Program-made: the position numbers and the translations under genes
Shown here: positions 34,662-43,802 of the stretch, piece by piece
How positions within the stretch are numbered: the first letter of the stretch is position 1
Layout of the letters: every line of letters starts with the position of its first letter
The notes under the pieces: model-generated
What the model was told of the DNA's origin: nothing
What the model saw: the letters and a program-made list of their open reading frames with translations, nothing else
Databases searched by the model: none
From: Gammaproteobacteria bacterium
GTDB taxonomy: Bacteria; Pseudomonadota; Gammaproteobacteria; Pseudomonadales; Azotimanducaceae
Direction of reading: 5' to 3'
Assembly (NCBI GenBank): GCA_009839505.1
Contig: VXPO01000051.1
Coordinates: 1-49,581, forward strand
Length of the DNA: 49,581 bases

Positions 34662-34750
34662 CGACCCGCCGGACTGTAAGCGCTCGATGGGCCGGGCCAT
34701 CCGTCCTCCAAGGGCCACTCCTGACTGAGGAAAGTCCAGGCAAGCTCCGG
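34662..34750 (-). pseudogene. Antitoxin gene fragment
   Basis: About 85 bp matching 26267-26355, the C-terminal part of the RES-module antitoxin. Shared words include GCTCGATGGG, GGGCCACTCCTGACTGAGGAAAG and AGGCAAGCTCCGGCTCC. It begins right behind att core 3 and ends at about 34752. No toxin sequence is attached on this side. Confidence 0.75.
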
Positions 34751-34769
34751 CTCCGCGCCAAGGTCCGCC

Positions 34770-34818
34770 TTGGCATGACTGTCAACTTGGTGCTATATTC
34801 TATATTTCAATGTAGCAC
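34770..34818 (+). promoter_or_regulatory. hipBA promoter with inverted-repeat operator
   Basis: -35 TTGGCA (34770-34775), 18-bp spacer, -10 TATATT (34794-34799). The inverted repeat GTGCTA...TAGCAC (34790-34795 and 34813-34818) spans the -10 and the likely transcription start, the position expected for the HipB operator. Confidence 0.65.
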
Positions 34819-34830
34819 GAAGATTACATT

Positions 34831-35163
34831 ATGCCGACCCCTTACAGTTCTTCGGCCGCCGTTCGGCGAGCCCTGCGCAAACTTGGAGCGGACATCCGTG
34901 ACGCCCGTCGCCGTCGTCGGCTGCCCATGGCGGTCGTGGCGGAACGCGCCTTCACGTCCCGCTCCACTCTCCAAAGGGTTGAAGCCGGCGACACCAATGT
35001 CGGGATCGGCATTTACGCCGGTGTATTGCAGGCGCTTGGCTTGCTCCAAGGGCTAAGCGAAGTCGCCGACATTCGCTATGACCATGTCGGACAGGCGCTG
35101 GCGAGCGCTGCGCTCCCTAGGCGTGTCCACAGCGGCCGGCCGGGTCGTTTAGGCGATGCCTGA
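34831..35163 (+). CDS. hipB: HipB-like Xre antitoxin
   Basis: A 110-residue helix-turn-helix protein: RKLGADIRDARRRRRLPMAVVAERAFTSRSTLQRVEAGDTNVGIGIYAGVLQALGLLQGL is a full Xre domain. The stop overlaps the hipA ATG by eight bases, the usual HipB-HipA arrangement. It should repress the pair through the inverted repeat upstream and neutralise HipA. The C-terminal tail (LASAALPRRVHSGRPGRLGDA) is Arg/Gly-rich. Confidence 0.9.
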   Translation: MPTPYSSSAAVRRALRKLGADIRDARRRRRLPMAVVAERAFTSRSTLQRVEAGDTNVGIGIYAGVLQALGLLQGLSEVADIRYDHVGQALASAALPRRVHSGRPGRLGDA

Positions 35164-36412
35164 CTTTGAGGTCCACATTGACCTTCACGGCCGTACCCGG
35201 TCGATCGGGCTGGCGAGATGCAATCGCGTTCGCGGCAGCGAGACCGTTCTGTTCGAGTATGACAGCACTTGGCTGCAAGACCCTGACACCTTCTCGCTGG
35301 AGCCCTCACTCGCCTTGGGACGCGGCACTTTCGTACCGCCCGACGGCCTCTCGGTTTTCGGATCCATAGGTGATTCGGCGCCCGACTCCTGGGGGCGCCG
35401 CCTGATGCAACGCGCCGAGCGCCGCCTTGCCGCCCGCGAGGGTCGCGCCGTTCGCACGCTCTTGGATAGCGACTATCTCCTTGGCGTGGCGGACACGACC
35501 CGACTTGGCGCTTTACGCTTCCGTTGGGCTGGGGACAACGCGTTCCAGGCTCCGACCCGCGTAGGCGTACCGGCTCTGATCGAGCTTCCCCGCCTGCTTC
35601 AGATCACCGAGAGGATTCTTCGTGACGAAGAGACGGACGAAGATTTCCAGCTCATCTTCGCTCCCGGCTCCTCCTTGGGCGGTGCGCGTCCGAAGGTGTC
35701 GGTCGTCGACCCGCGCGGCAACCTCTTCATCGCCAAGTTTCCGAAGGAGACCGACGAATACCCCATCGAAACTTGGGAGGAGATTGCACTGCGCTTGGCC
35801 AACCACGCCGGCATCGCCACGCCCTTGCACAAGCTGATCGACGTCTCCGGCAAGAAGGTGATGCTGTCACAGCGTTTCGATCGCCAAGGCGCAATCCGCA
35901 TTCCGTTCCTGTCGGCCATGGCGATGATGGGCACCAAAGACGGCGAGCGCCGCAGCTATCCCGAGATGGTCGATGCCCTCGTGGAACATGGCGCCCAGGG
36001 AAAAACGGACGCCCATGCGCTTTATCGGCGGGTGGTCTTCAACGTATTGATTTCCAACGTCGACGATCACTTGCGCAACCATGGGTTCTTGTGGCTCGGC
36101 AGGACAGGATGGTCCCTTTCTCCCGCCTACGACCTGAATCCTGTACCCACGGACCTCAAGGCGCGGGTCCTGTCGACCAACATCGATCTCGACGAGGCGA
36201 CGTGTTCGATTGACCTGCTCGAATCCGCCTCGGAGTATTTCGCGCTGACGCTGGCCCAGGCTCGCTCGGTGATCAAAGAGATCGCCACCGTTACCGCGAC
36301 CTGGCGCGACACGGCGCGAGAGGTTGGCGCGCCCGGTGGCGAGATCGACCGCATGGCCAGTGCCTTCGAACACGACGACCTGAACCGGGCCCTCAACTTG
36401 CCCTCCGAATGA
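35156..36412 (+). CDS. hipA: HipA-like Ser/Thr kinase toxin
   Basis: A 418-residue HipA-family kinase. N-terminal HipA domain (LLFEY-like VLFEYDSTWL, FGSIGDSAPDSWGRRLMQR), nucleotide loop FAPGSSLGGARPKVSVVD, FIAKFPKETDEYPIETWEEIALRLANHAGI (catalytic Lys and its Glu partner), catalytic loop ISNVDDHLRNHGFLW, and metal-binding SPAYDLNP. All parts for kinase activity are present. E. coli HipA phosphorylates glutamyl-tRNA synthetase; this protein is closer to the wider HipA/YjjJ-like group, so the target may differ. It lies just outside att core 3, separated from it by the antitoxin fragment. Confidence 0.92.
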   Translation: MPDFEVHIDLHGRTRSIGLARCNRVRGSETVLFEYDSTWLQDPDTFSLEPSLALGRGTFVPPDGLSVFGSIGDSAPDSWGRRLMQRAERRLAAREGRAVRTLLDSDYLLGVADTTRLGALRFRWAGDNAFQAPTRVGVPALIELPRLLQITERILRDEETDEDFQLIFAPGSSLGGARPKVSVVDPRGNLFIAKFPKETDEYPIETWEEIALRLANHAGIATPLHKLIDVSGKKVMLSQRFDRQGAIRIPFLSAMAMMGTKDGERRSYPEMVDALVEHGAQGKTDAHALYRRVVFNVLISNVDDHLRNHGFLWLGRTGWSLSPAYDLNPVPTDLKARVLSTNIDLDEATCSIDLLESASEYFALTLAQARSVIKEIATVTATWRDTAREVGAPGGEIDRMASAFEHDDLNRALNLPSE

Positions 36413-36417
36413 AGAAG

Positions 36418-36478
36418 GACCAGTTGATCTAATGCTGTTGTCTCGATGAACGCCGTGTTGAAGTCGGGAGCAGCACTC
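36418..36478 (-). pseudogene. RES toxin fragment
   Basis: On the minus strand this encodes SAAPDFNTAFIETTALDQL, almost the same as the toxin's YAAPDFSTAFIETIVRDRF at 26000-26060. Only about 60 bp remain, wedged between the hipA stop and the sulfatase stop. Confidence 0.65.
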
Positions 36479-37955
36479 AATACTCGGGGTACTCCTGGTG
36501 CAGTCTGGTGGGTATGCCACCGTCCTGGTACACCTTTAGTTGCACCTCGTTCAGGTTGGCCAGCAGGCGATCGAAGTGGTCCTCCAAGAAGTGGTCGCGC
36601 ACGCCTGAAAGTCGCGGTTCGTCCACTAGGTTGGAGAGCTCCTGGGGGTCGTCGCCCAGGTCGTACAGTTCCACGGGTTTTCGTGTCAGCGAGTCGATGG
36701 TCATCTTGTAGCGCTCGGTCCGCGCCATGGAGTACAGGTTCACTTCGCTGAAGACCACGTCCCTACCGCGTTGCGAATCGCTCGCGTCAGAGCCGGCCTC
36801 GATCTTTGGACGCAACGAAAGGCCACGGTCGACTTCAGGCTGGTCGGCACCGGCCGCGTCAAGCAGGGTTCTGCAGATGTCGTAGTGGTCCGTCAGGCCC
36901 TGCGCCATCCATGGCTCGGTTCCGCCAGGCGGTCTCACGATCAGCGGTATGTTGAGCGCGCCCTCGTAGAACACCGACTTCTGCGCAAACCGGTGATCGC
37001 CAAGCATTTCGCCGTGGTCGGAGGTATAGACGATCCAAGTGTCGTCCATCAGGCCCGTTTCCCGCAAAGCCTGAAGGACTAAGCCGATCACGTGGTCATC
37101 GAATGCGACCTTTGCGTAGTAGTGACTCGTAAACGTCCGGCTCTGGGACTCGGTCATGTCCTTTAAGCCCCGCCGCGAGTACATCGTCCTGATTTGCGGA
37201 GAAACGGGTTCTGCCGGAGGTTCCATGATCGCCGGGGGCATTTCCGCGGGGTCGAACATGTCCCTGTACCTCGCCGGCGCATCGAACGGGGGATGCGGCC
37301 CCATCAGGCAGACCTGGAGGTAGAACGGCCGGTCGTCCGCATAGCTTCGAATCCACTCCGACGCCGTGTTGGCGATGTAGGTGTCGATGTGCTCATCCTC
37401 TTCGAGGAGGTTGGGCAGGTGTTCCCACGGGCGCAGGAAACCCGTGCTTTGCCCTAGCCTGAAGTTGCGCGCGCAGTCCTCGTAGACCTGCAGCTTCCCT
37501 CTCTCGGCCAGGAAGTCCGTGTAGTAGCAGCGGTGGGTGGCCGAGGGGATCGTGTCCTTGGCCTCGTGGGCGAACTCGTATCCCCAGTCGTGCAATCCCG
37601 AAGCATGGTCGCGGGTGTGGCCGTCATCGGCCTGGTACAGCCGGAAGTGCGTCTTGCCGATCACGGAGGTGCAGTAACCGGCATCCCGGATGTTCCTCAC
37701 GTGGCTCGGCCCGTGACGATCGGCCTCGGTACGATTCCCCCAGGCGCCGTGCTCGTTGACGTATAGGCCCGTGATCAACGAGGCCCGCGCGGGCATGCAC
37801 AGGGGCGAGTTCGTGTTGCAGCTTCGGAAGGTCACGCCTTCGGCGGCCAAGGCATCGAGGTTGGGCGTACGAACTAACGGGTTTCCAACACAACCAAGCG
37901 CGTCGCCACGGTGCTGGTCCGAGAAGATCAGGACGATGTTGGGCTTATGCGGCAC
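36477..37955 (-). CDS. Type I sulfatase (formylglycine enzyme)
   Basis: A 492-residue sulfatase. N-terminal metal-binding FSDQHRGDALGCVGNP, the formylglycine motif SPLCMPARASLITG with Cys53 in C-x-P-x-R, GYCTSVIGKTHF, YTSDHGEMLGDHRFAQKSVFYEGALNIPLIVRPP and C-terminal YDLGDDPQELSNL are all present. The length is normal for the family. No clear signal peptide is seen, so the enzyme may be cytoplasmic or exported another way. It hydrolyses sulfate esters, probably of sulfated carbohydrates or choline sulfate-like compounds; an anaerobic or FGE-type maturase must be elsewhere. There is no polysaccharide lyase or hydrolase neighbour to show the substrate. Confidence 0.92.
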   Translation of the reverse strand: MPHKPNIVLIFSDQHRGDALGCVGNPLVRTPNLDALAAEGVTFRSCNTNSPLCMPARASLITGLYVNEHGAWGNRTEADRHGPSHVRNIRDAGYCTSVIGKTHFRLYQADDGHTRDHASGLHDWGYEFAHEAKDTIPSATHRCYYTDFLAERGKLQVYEDCARNFRLGQSTGFLRPWEHLPNLLEEDEHIDTYIANTASEWIRSYADDRPFYLQVCLMGPHPPFDAPARYRDMFDPAEMPPAIMEPPAEPVSPQIRTMYSRRGLKDMTESQSRTFTSHYYAKVAFDDHVIGLVLQALRETGLMDDTWIVYTSDHGEMLGDHRFAQKSVFYEGALNIPLIVRPPGGTEPWMAQGLTDHYDICRTLLDAAGADQPEVDRGLSLRPKIEAGSDASDSQRGRDVVFSEVNLYSMARTERYKMTIDSLTRKPVELYDLGDDPQELSNLVDEPRLSGVRDHFLEDHFDRLLANLNEVQLKVYQDGGIPTRLHQEYPEY

Positions 37956-38215
37956 AGTGTGGCAACACCACCATCATTCTCAAGTTCAAGTACAGGAATA
38001 CGAAGGCGTCCGGCCTTAGCGTGAATCCCCGATGCTGGAGTTCACTCCCACCATCATCGATCACCGCAATGAGCCAAGGCAAGTTCCCCGGTCTCGCGAG
38101 TCCGCCGCCATCCCCCGAAGAGGGTCATGGATCCGGGTGCGCGGTGGCCCCGTCACGCTGTCGCAGTCGCTGCCCAGCGCAAGAGGGACCACCGTTTCAC
38201 CGGAGCCCTGCCGGC

Positions 38216-41200
38216 CTACGGCCCGCCCGACGCCTTTCCGTCTGAGGCCTCGATCAGCAGCAACGGCATCCGTTCGCCGGCGCCCAACGGCATCACTTTG
38301 GCGCGGGACGCCCCGGCGTCGACCGTCAGCCAGCGCAACGCGGTCAGCCGACCGAGCGGGGAGAAGTCCGTGATCGGACTATCGGCCAGACCCAGCCACG
38401 CGAGCTTCGGCAGGTCGCCGAGCACCGAGACGTCCCGCAAACGATTGCCCGCGAGGTCCAGCCGCCGCAGCGACCGCGCCTCCTGGAGCAGTTCGGCGTC
38501 CGCCACGCGGTTGTTGCCCAGATCCAGGTGGGCGAGCTCCGGCAGGCCCCACAGCGGCGCCAGGTCCGCAACCCGGTTGCCGTCGAGCAGCAGGACCTCC
38601 AGGCGGCGCAGTTCCGACAGCGGCCTGAGGTCGGCCACGCGGTTGCCCGACAAGTCCAGCCGGCGCAGCCGGGTCAGGGAGGCGAGCGCGGAGAGGTCCG
38701 AGACCTGGTTGTCCGAGAGGTCGAGCACGCTCAGGTTCGAGAGCAAGCCGAGAGGCGAAAGGTCCGAGACGGCGTTGCCCGACAGGTTGAGCTCCTCCAG
38801 CCCCGCAATCGGCGACAGCGGCGAGAGGTCGGAGACGCGGTTGCCGGCGAGGTCGAGCCGCTCCAGATCCGCGAGCACGGACAGTTCTTGGAGGTCCACT
38901 TGGCCGCTCGCCGAGAGGTCGAGGACCTCCACCTTGGCGGGTCGATCCCAGGGTCCGATTCCCCGCCGCGCGATAGTATCCGCCGCGGTGTCGGTAGGTG
39001 CCGCCATGGCCAGCACCCGCCGGACCGTCTGCCCGCTCAGCGCGGGCACTGGATTGAGGGAGGTGTCGCGCAGCGGATGCATGGCGGCGGGCAGGTAGCT
39101 GACCGTCAGGCTTTCCGACGGCCCGACCGGCGTTGACAGCTCCAACAGGGCTCCGTCGCCCACCACCGCGACCGACGCGACCGGGATTGACAACGACCCC
39201 GCCGCCACCACGAAGTCGCCCGGCGCGGGCACGGAGCCCGCGTCCAGCGCGCGCTCGAAGCGCAGATTCAGCAGCGACCCGGACAGGGTCACGCTGGTCG
39301 ACGAGGCGCCCGCCGCCGGCCCGCAGGACACCCCGACATCTTCCGAGTGGCGGCAGTTGTGCACGCCCCAGCCCGCGGACGGACAGTCTGCCAGACGCGA
39401 CTCGCTGCCCGCGCACTGCAGGTCGTCTAGCCAGATCGTTCCCGTCCCCTCGCCGAACGCCGCCTGGCGCCGCGCTTCCCCGCCCGTGTGGCCGAGCTGT
39501 CGGCAGACCACCGCCGCGTCGTTCGACGCGAAACGGTCGTCGCACACCGTGCCCCACTCCCCGTTGTGGTAGATCTCCACCCGGCCTTCCTCCACCGTCG
39601 TGCCGCCAACCAGGCGAAGGTCACCTTCCGCCGCCTCGGCCGCTGGTCCCGCCACGGTCGTGCTGGCGCCCTCGGTGAGCTTCACGCCGTCGGCGGTGCA
39701 TACGCCGCCCGCGTCGCAGGCTGCGCCGTCCGCGGGCAGCGACACCGTCACGGCGTTCCGTCCCGTCGGCGTGACCCGCAGCGCGAACTCGGCAGCGCCC
39801 TCGGCGGTCCGATTCACCCGGCGCATCCCGGTTACGGAGCCGTTGGTCACCGACAGCCGGTCGTGGCGCAGACGGCGCACGAGCGTGCTCACCCGGGCGC
39901 TGAACTTCAGCGTCAGCGTGAACTCCGACGAGCCGTCGTGGGCGGTCGGCACGTTCTCGAACCAGGCCGTGAGCGTGTCCTCGTCCGCCGCCCCCGTGCG
40001 CCCCTCGCCCGTCGCCGACCACCCGCTGGCGCCGTCAGCGTTCCTGGCCAGCACCTGCACCTGATACACCGTGTCCGCCGACAGCCCCGTGATCGTCGCC
40101 TCGGTCGCCGTTCCCGCGTGCGGGAAGTCCGCGAACGTGCCGGCCGTGCCGGCGCGGTACTGGACGTCGTAGTCGGTCAGTGCGGGTCGCCCGGCATTCG
40201 CCGGCGAGGTCCACGACACGGATAGCGACGTACTCGAAGCACCCGCCACCGTCGGGGCCGGCGGGGCGTCGGGTGGCTCGTTGACATTCGTCACGGAGAC
40301 CGTCACCGGAATCGACGTTGCGCCGCCGTTCCCGTCGGCCGCGCTCACCGTTACCGAGCGGCGGGATCCCGCCTCGTGATCCAGCGCCGCCGCGGTGGTC
40401 AACTGGCCGGTCGACGCGCCGATCGCGAACTCCGCCGCGTTCGACCCCGCGAGCGAGTACGCCAGCGCGTTGCCGCCGACATCCGTGGCCGCGACCGCCG
40501 CGCCCACCGCGGTGCCTCCGGGAGCGTTCTCCGGTACGGCGCGCGACGCGCTGGCGCCATCCCCGAACGTCGGCGTCGGCGGACAAGCCGCGGACCCCTC
40601 GCGCAGACACACCGTCTCCAATCCGCCGATCGGCAACGTCGTCTCGTAGTTGGCCGCGTCGAGGGAGGGCGCGGTTGCGTCCAGCCACGCCTGGTTCCAG
40701 GTGAAGGTGTTGGAACTGCGGGTGGCGTCGTCGAGCGGCAGGACCTCGCCCGCCCATTCCAGCACGAGGCCGCCGAACGTGTCCCCGCCGTTGCGGGTCC
40801 GAAACGTCACGCCGCCAGATGAGGCAACGACGATCTGCACGCGCCGCGTGAGGCCGGCGTGCTCGAACGTGTCGTCCTCCAGGGCGCCCACGTCGGGGTT
40901 GGGCAGGCTCGAGTATCCCCGGCCCAAGGAGTCGCCCACGGTCAGCGTTGTGGTCCAGACCCACGCCGCGGCACGCGTCACGGTCACGCTGTACGTCTGC
41001 GTGGTGGTGCCGTCCTCGGCTGTCACCCTCACCCTGACCGTGTTCGTGCCCACGTCCAGCGTCGTGTCCAGGGCCGCGGTGGCGGTGTCGTCGTCCGGGA
41101 GCGTGGTCTCGTCCGCGGCCTCATAGTTGACCCGGGCGTTGCTGTCGGTGGTGGCCGGGGTCAGCGTCAACCGCGTCACGCCGTTCGCGACCCCCGCCGT

Positions 41201-43744
41201 GTACGACGCCGTCTGCGGCGCGAACGTCTCGTTCAAGGCCACGGCATTGCCATCGCCGTCAGTCAGGGTCAGTGCCGCGAGCGACGCGTCGGTCGACGGC
41301 GCTTCGCCCCCACCGCGCACCACGCTGAACTGCACGGTCCGCGCCGGCAGGGCGGTGCCCGCTGCACCCGCACGCTCGAATGGTCTGGCCGTGATCGTGT
41401 AGTCGCCCTCGACCAGTGAACCGCCCCTGCCCGCGCCGTACAGCGCATGGGGCGCGGCGTTGCTCACGCGGGATGCCGTCAGCGGTCCGGCGAGTTCCAT
41501 GCGCACGCTTCCCACCGCCGCGCCGGCGGCGAGTTCGGCATGGATGTTGAACATGCTCGCACCCGTGGCGTCGAGATCGACCGCCGCGTCCGGCACCAGT
41601 TCCATGATCTCGGAACCATCCGACGCGTCAACGAGGACGAACCCGCGCACGGGAACGCGCGCGGGCGGGTACGCCAGGGTGAACGCGGTGCGCGTCAGCG
41701 TCGTTCCGGAGGCACCGGCCGCGTCCGGCTCCGCGTAGGGCGTCGCGGTGACCGAGTAGGTACCCGCAGGCGGCGCGACCGGCCAGGCGAACGGCGCGCC
41801 GTTGCCCACACCCGTGCTCGGTACCGGGCCGGAAAGCGCGTAGCCGACGCTCGTCACCAGCCCGGTGCCGGCGGTGGCCGCGCGGATCTCCAGTGCGGCG
41901 TCAAGGCCCCGGTCCACCTCGACAGTCCCGCCGTCGATGATCTCGCCGAAGACCGTGCCGTCTCTTGAATCCGCCAGCCAGAGCGACGCGACGCGCCGGT
42001 CGGCGTCGTCCGCGGTGCCGGTCACCGTGAACGCGGCCGACTGCGTCTCGAGCACGTCGCCGCCCCCGTCCCGACCGGCGTGCGCGACAGCGGTCAGCGT
42101 GTAGTCGCCGGGCGCGAGTCCAATACCGCCGCCGGCGTCGGTCAGGCGGTGCGGCGCCGTGTTGCTGATCCGCGACAGCGAATGCGGTCCCGTCAATTCG
42201 AACGACACGCTTGGGGGATCCACCGCGAGCGAGAAGCCGGCCTGGATGCTGAATGGCCCGGTGCCGACGGCGGACAGGTCGAGCACGTCGCCATCGCGGA
42301 GCGTCGCGAGCACCGGCCCCAGGGGTTCGCGCAGGAGAAATCCCGCGTGGCCGCCGAGATAGACTTCCTCCGGAGCGCTGCCGACGCCGACCCACTCGGC
42401 GATGCGGGGTTGGAAGACGCTCAGGCGCGCGAAGATGACCTTCTCCCGGGGTGGGCACGTCCCTCCCGTCGACTCCGAGATGGCGCCGACCAGATAGTCC
42501 CTCCCCGAATCGTCGCGACGCCAGATGCCCGCACCGCTGCTGCCGCCAATGGCCGCGCCTTCGATCGCTCGCACCATCGCCTTGTGCGTGCTGCTCGCGG
42601 GGTAGTTGAAGCGCACGACCGTGCCGATGAGGATTTTCTTGACCTGCCCGTCCGGGTGGTGCACTCCGACCATGTCGTCGCCCACCACCACGGGTTCCGT
42701 GGTCCATCCGGCCAGCCCGACGCCGAACGGCGGCTTTTCGTGGAGCCGCATCAGCACCATGTCGCTCCCGTAGAACCCGTCGTGGGCCAGCCGGGTCGCG
42801 CCCCGGCCCTGCCGCAGGGTGGAGTACGCGCTGTCGTCGCCGCAGACCGGGGTCTCGTGGAACCAGTAGAACTCGGTCGAGGCGGCCTCGGCCGGCGTTT
42901 CAGCACAGTGGTTGGCGGTGAGGAGGTAGGGGATTTGCGTCGCCAGGTCCTGGTCGTTCAACAGGTTTCCGGTGCAGCTGGAGGTCTCTCCGGACTCTGT
43001 GGTGTAGAGATACTTCGCCACACTGTTCCGCGCCGTGTCGGAGATCCGGTCGTCGCGGCAGACGGCATCGGTTTGGTCGCACAATTCGTCGGGCGAGCGC
43101 TGGGCTTCGTCGAGAGTCTGGTCCAGGTGGGAGATTCTGGGGATGACGACGGACGTCCCGCGCCACGCACCGGACGGAATGCGCAGTTCGATGCCGATGC
43201 GGTCCCCGCCCACCGTCGGCGACCAGTAGAGGTATCCGTCGTCGGTCGGCGACGACGTGGCGGTGAGTTCGCCGGCGGAGATCCACTTCACGGTGCCTCC
43301 CGCGTCGCGGGGGTCGTAGAAGCCCACCTCGAGATCCTCCGGAACGCTCTTCGCCAGCAACTGCGCCCTGATCCCGGCCGCGCCCGGTGAGGCCAGCACG
43401 AGGGAGGCGACCGCCGCGCCGTCCGGCGCGGTCTGCCAGACGAAGTCGCGCGGTCCGACGCCGGCCCCGGTGAGCGCGTCCAGGTCGCGCCCGAAGCCGA
43501 TGATCGCCGGACTATCGAGGTCCGCGTGGCGGAGCAGCCCGGCGGACCGTTCCACCGCCGTCGACGCTGGCAGTTCCAACGTTACGCCGGAGATGGCGCC
43601 AACGGTCGCAGCGTCGGTGGCGGACGCCGTCTCCGCCGCCGCGGCGTGTCTGTCCGTCGCCCACGCGCAGCCCACAGCGAGCAGGACCGCAGTTGTTCGC
43701 CACTGCGGACGAGTTGTCCGCGACGCAGGAGCGTGGCCCTTCAT
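38216..43744 (-). CDS. Giant secreted protein: trypsin-like protease, cadherin/FN3, SRCR, LRR
   Basis: A protein of about 1842 residues, start ATG 43744 followed by a signal peptide ([21 protein letters not shown]). Domains in order: lysyl-endopeptidase-like serine protease with LLTANHC (His, about residue 280), GSDMVLMRL (Asp, about 326) and GGSSGAG (Ser, about 403); several beta-sandwich modules; a cadherin-like domain (about 820-925); a conserved [20 protein letters not shown] module (about 930-1045). A cadherin repeat and FN3 follow, then an SRCR domain (about 1375-1478: [39 protein letters not shown]), a SwmB-like domain and nine or so internalin-like LRRs (about 1605-1815). There is no C-terminal anchor, so it is likely secreted. 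It follows the next gene by 58 bp. SRCR domains are rare in bacteria. Possible role: contact with a eukaryotic host or with extracellular protein (inference). Confidence 0.88.
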   Translation of the reverse strand: MKGHAPASRTTRPQWRTTAVLLAVGCAWATDRHAAAAETASATDAATVGAISGVTLELPASTAVERSAGLLRHADLDSPAIIGFGRDLDALTGAGVGPRDFVWQTAPDGAAVASLVLASPGAAGIRAQLLAKSVPEDLEVGFYDPRDAGGTVKWISAGELTATSSPTDDGYLYWSPTVGGDRIGIELRIPSGAWRGTSVVIPRISHLDQTLDEAQRSPDELCDQTDAVCRDDRISDTARNSVAKYLYTTESGETSSCTGNLLNDQDLATQIPYLLTANHCAETPAEAASTEFYWFHETPVCGDDSAYSTLRQGRGATRLAHDGFYGSDMVLMRLHEKPPFGVGLAGWTTEPVVVGDDMVGVHHPDGQVKKILIGTVVRFNYPASSTHKAMVRAIEGAAIGGSSGAGIWRRDDSGRDYLVGAISESTGGTCPPREKVIFARLSVFQPRIAEWVGVGSAPEEVYLGGHAGFLLREPLGPVLATLRDGDVLDLSAVGTGPFSIQAGFSLAVDPPSVSFELTGPHSLSRISNTAPHRLTDAGGGIGLAPGDYTLTAVAHAGRDGGGDVLETQSAAFTVTGTADDADRRVASLWLADSRDGTVFGEIIDGGTVEVDRGLDAALEIRAATAGTGLVTSVGYALSGPVPSTGVGNGAPFAWPVAPPAGTYSVTATPYAEPDAAGASGTTLTRTAFTLAYPPARVPVRGFVLVDASDGSEIMELVPDAAVDLDATGASMFNIHAELAAGAAVGSVRMELAGPLTASRVSNAAPHALYGAGRGGSLVEGDYTITARPFERAGAAGTALPARTVQFSVVRGGGEAPSTDASLAALTLTDGDGNAVALNETFAPQTASYTAGVANGVTRLTLTPATTDSNARVNYEAADETTLPDDDTATAALDTTLDVGTNTVRVRVTAEDGTTTQTYSVTVTRAAAWVWTTTLTVGDSLGRGYSSLPNPDVGALEDDTFEHAGLTRRVQIVVASSGGVTFRTRNGGDTFGGLVLEWAGEVLPLDDATRSSNTFTWNQAWLDATAPSLDAANYETTLPIGGLETVCLREGSAACPPTPTFGDGASASRAVPENAPGGTAVGAAVAATDVGGNALAYSLAGSNAAEFAIGASTGQLTTAAALDHEAGSRRSVTVSAADGNGGATSIPVTVSVTNVNEPPDAPPAPTVAGASSTSLSVSWTSPANAGRPALTDYDVQYRAGTAGTFADFPHAGTATEATITGLSADTVYQVQVLARNADGASGWSATGEGRTGAADEDTLTAWFENVPTAHDGSSEFTLTLKFSARVSTLVRRLRHDRLSVTNGSVTGMRRVNRTAEGAAEFALRVTPTGRNAVTVSLPADGAACDAGGVCTADGVKLTEGASTTVAGPAAEAAEGDLRLVGGTTVEEGRVEIYHNGEWGTVCDDRFASNDAAVVCRQLGHTGGEARRQAAFGEGTGTIWLDDLQCAGSESRLADCPSAGWGVHNCRHSEDVGVSCGPAAGASSTSVTLSGSLLNLRFERALDAGSVPAPGDFVVAAGSLSIPVASVAVVGDGALLELSTPVGPSESLTVSYLPAAMHPLRDTSLNPVPALSGQTVRRVLAMAAPTDTAADTIARRGIGPWDRPAKVEVLDLSASGQVDLQELSVLADLERLDLAGNRVSDLSPLSPIAGLEELNLSGNAVSDLSPLGLLSNLSVLDLSDNQVSDLSALASLTRLRRLDLSGNRVADLRPLSELRRLEVLLLDGNRVADLAPLWGLPELAHLDLGNNRVADAELLQEARSLRRLDLAGNRLRDVSVLGDLPKLAWLGLADSPITDFSPLGRLTALRWLTVDAGASRAKVMPLGAGERMPLLLIEASDGKASGGP
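39477..40036. repeat. Identical segment shared with 45067-45626
   Basis: About 560 bp encoding the end of FN3, the following beta module and the first half of the SRCR domain. I found no difference from the segment 5590 bp further on. Both flanks show scattered differences (for example A/C at 40037 against 45627). Confidence 0.85.
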
Positions 43745-43802
43745 TCCATACGCGGGAACAGGCCGCCCTGCCGCCGACCGATTCAGCCGCCCCGTCCCCA
43801 TA

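Noticed and set aside
34664-36478. hipBA inserted into a RES/Xre module, given an antitoxin fragment on one side and a toxin fragment on the other
   Set aside because: The fragments are in the reverse order to the intact module for that strand, so a simple insertion does not explain them.
38300-38930. Short repeats that could be read as a CRISPR or tandem satellite array
   Set aside because: They are in-frame leucine-rich repeats of 21-22 codons with variable sequence, not identical repeats with unique spacers.
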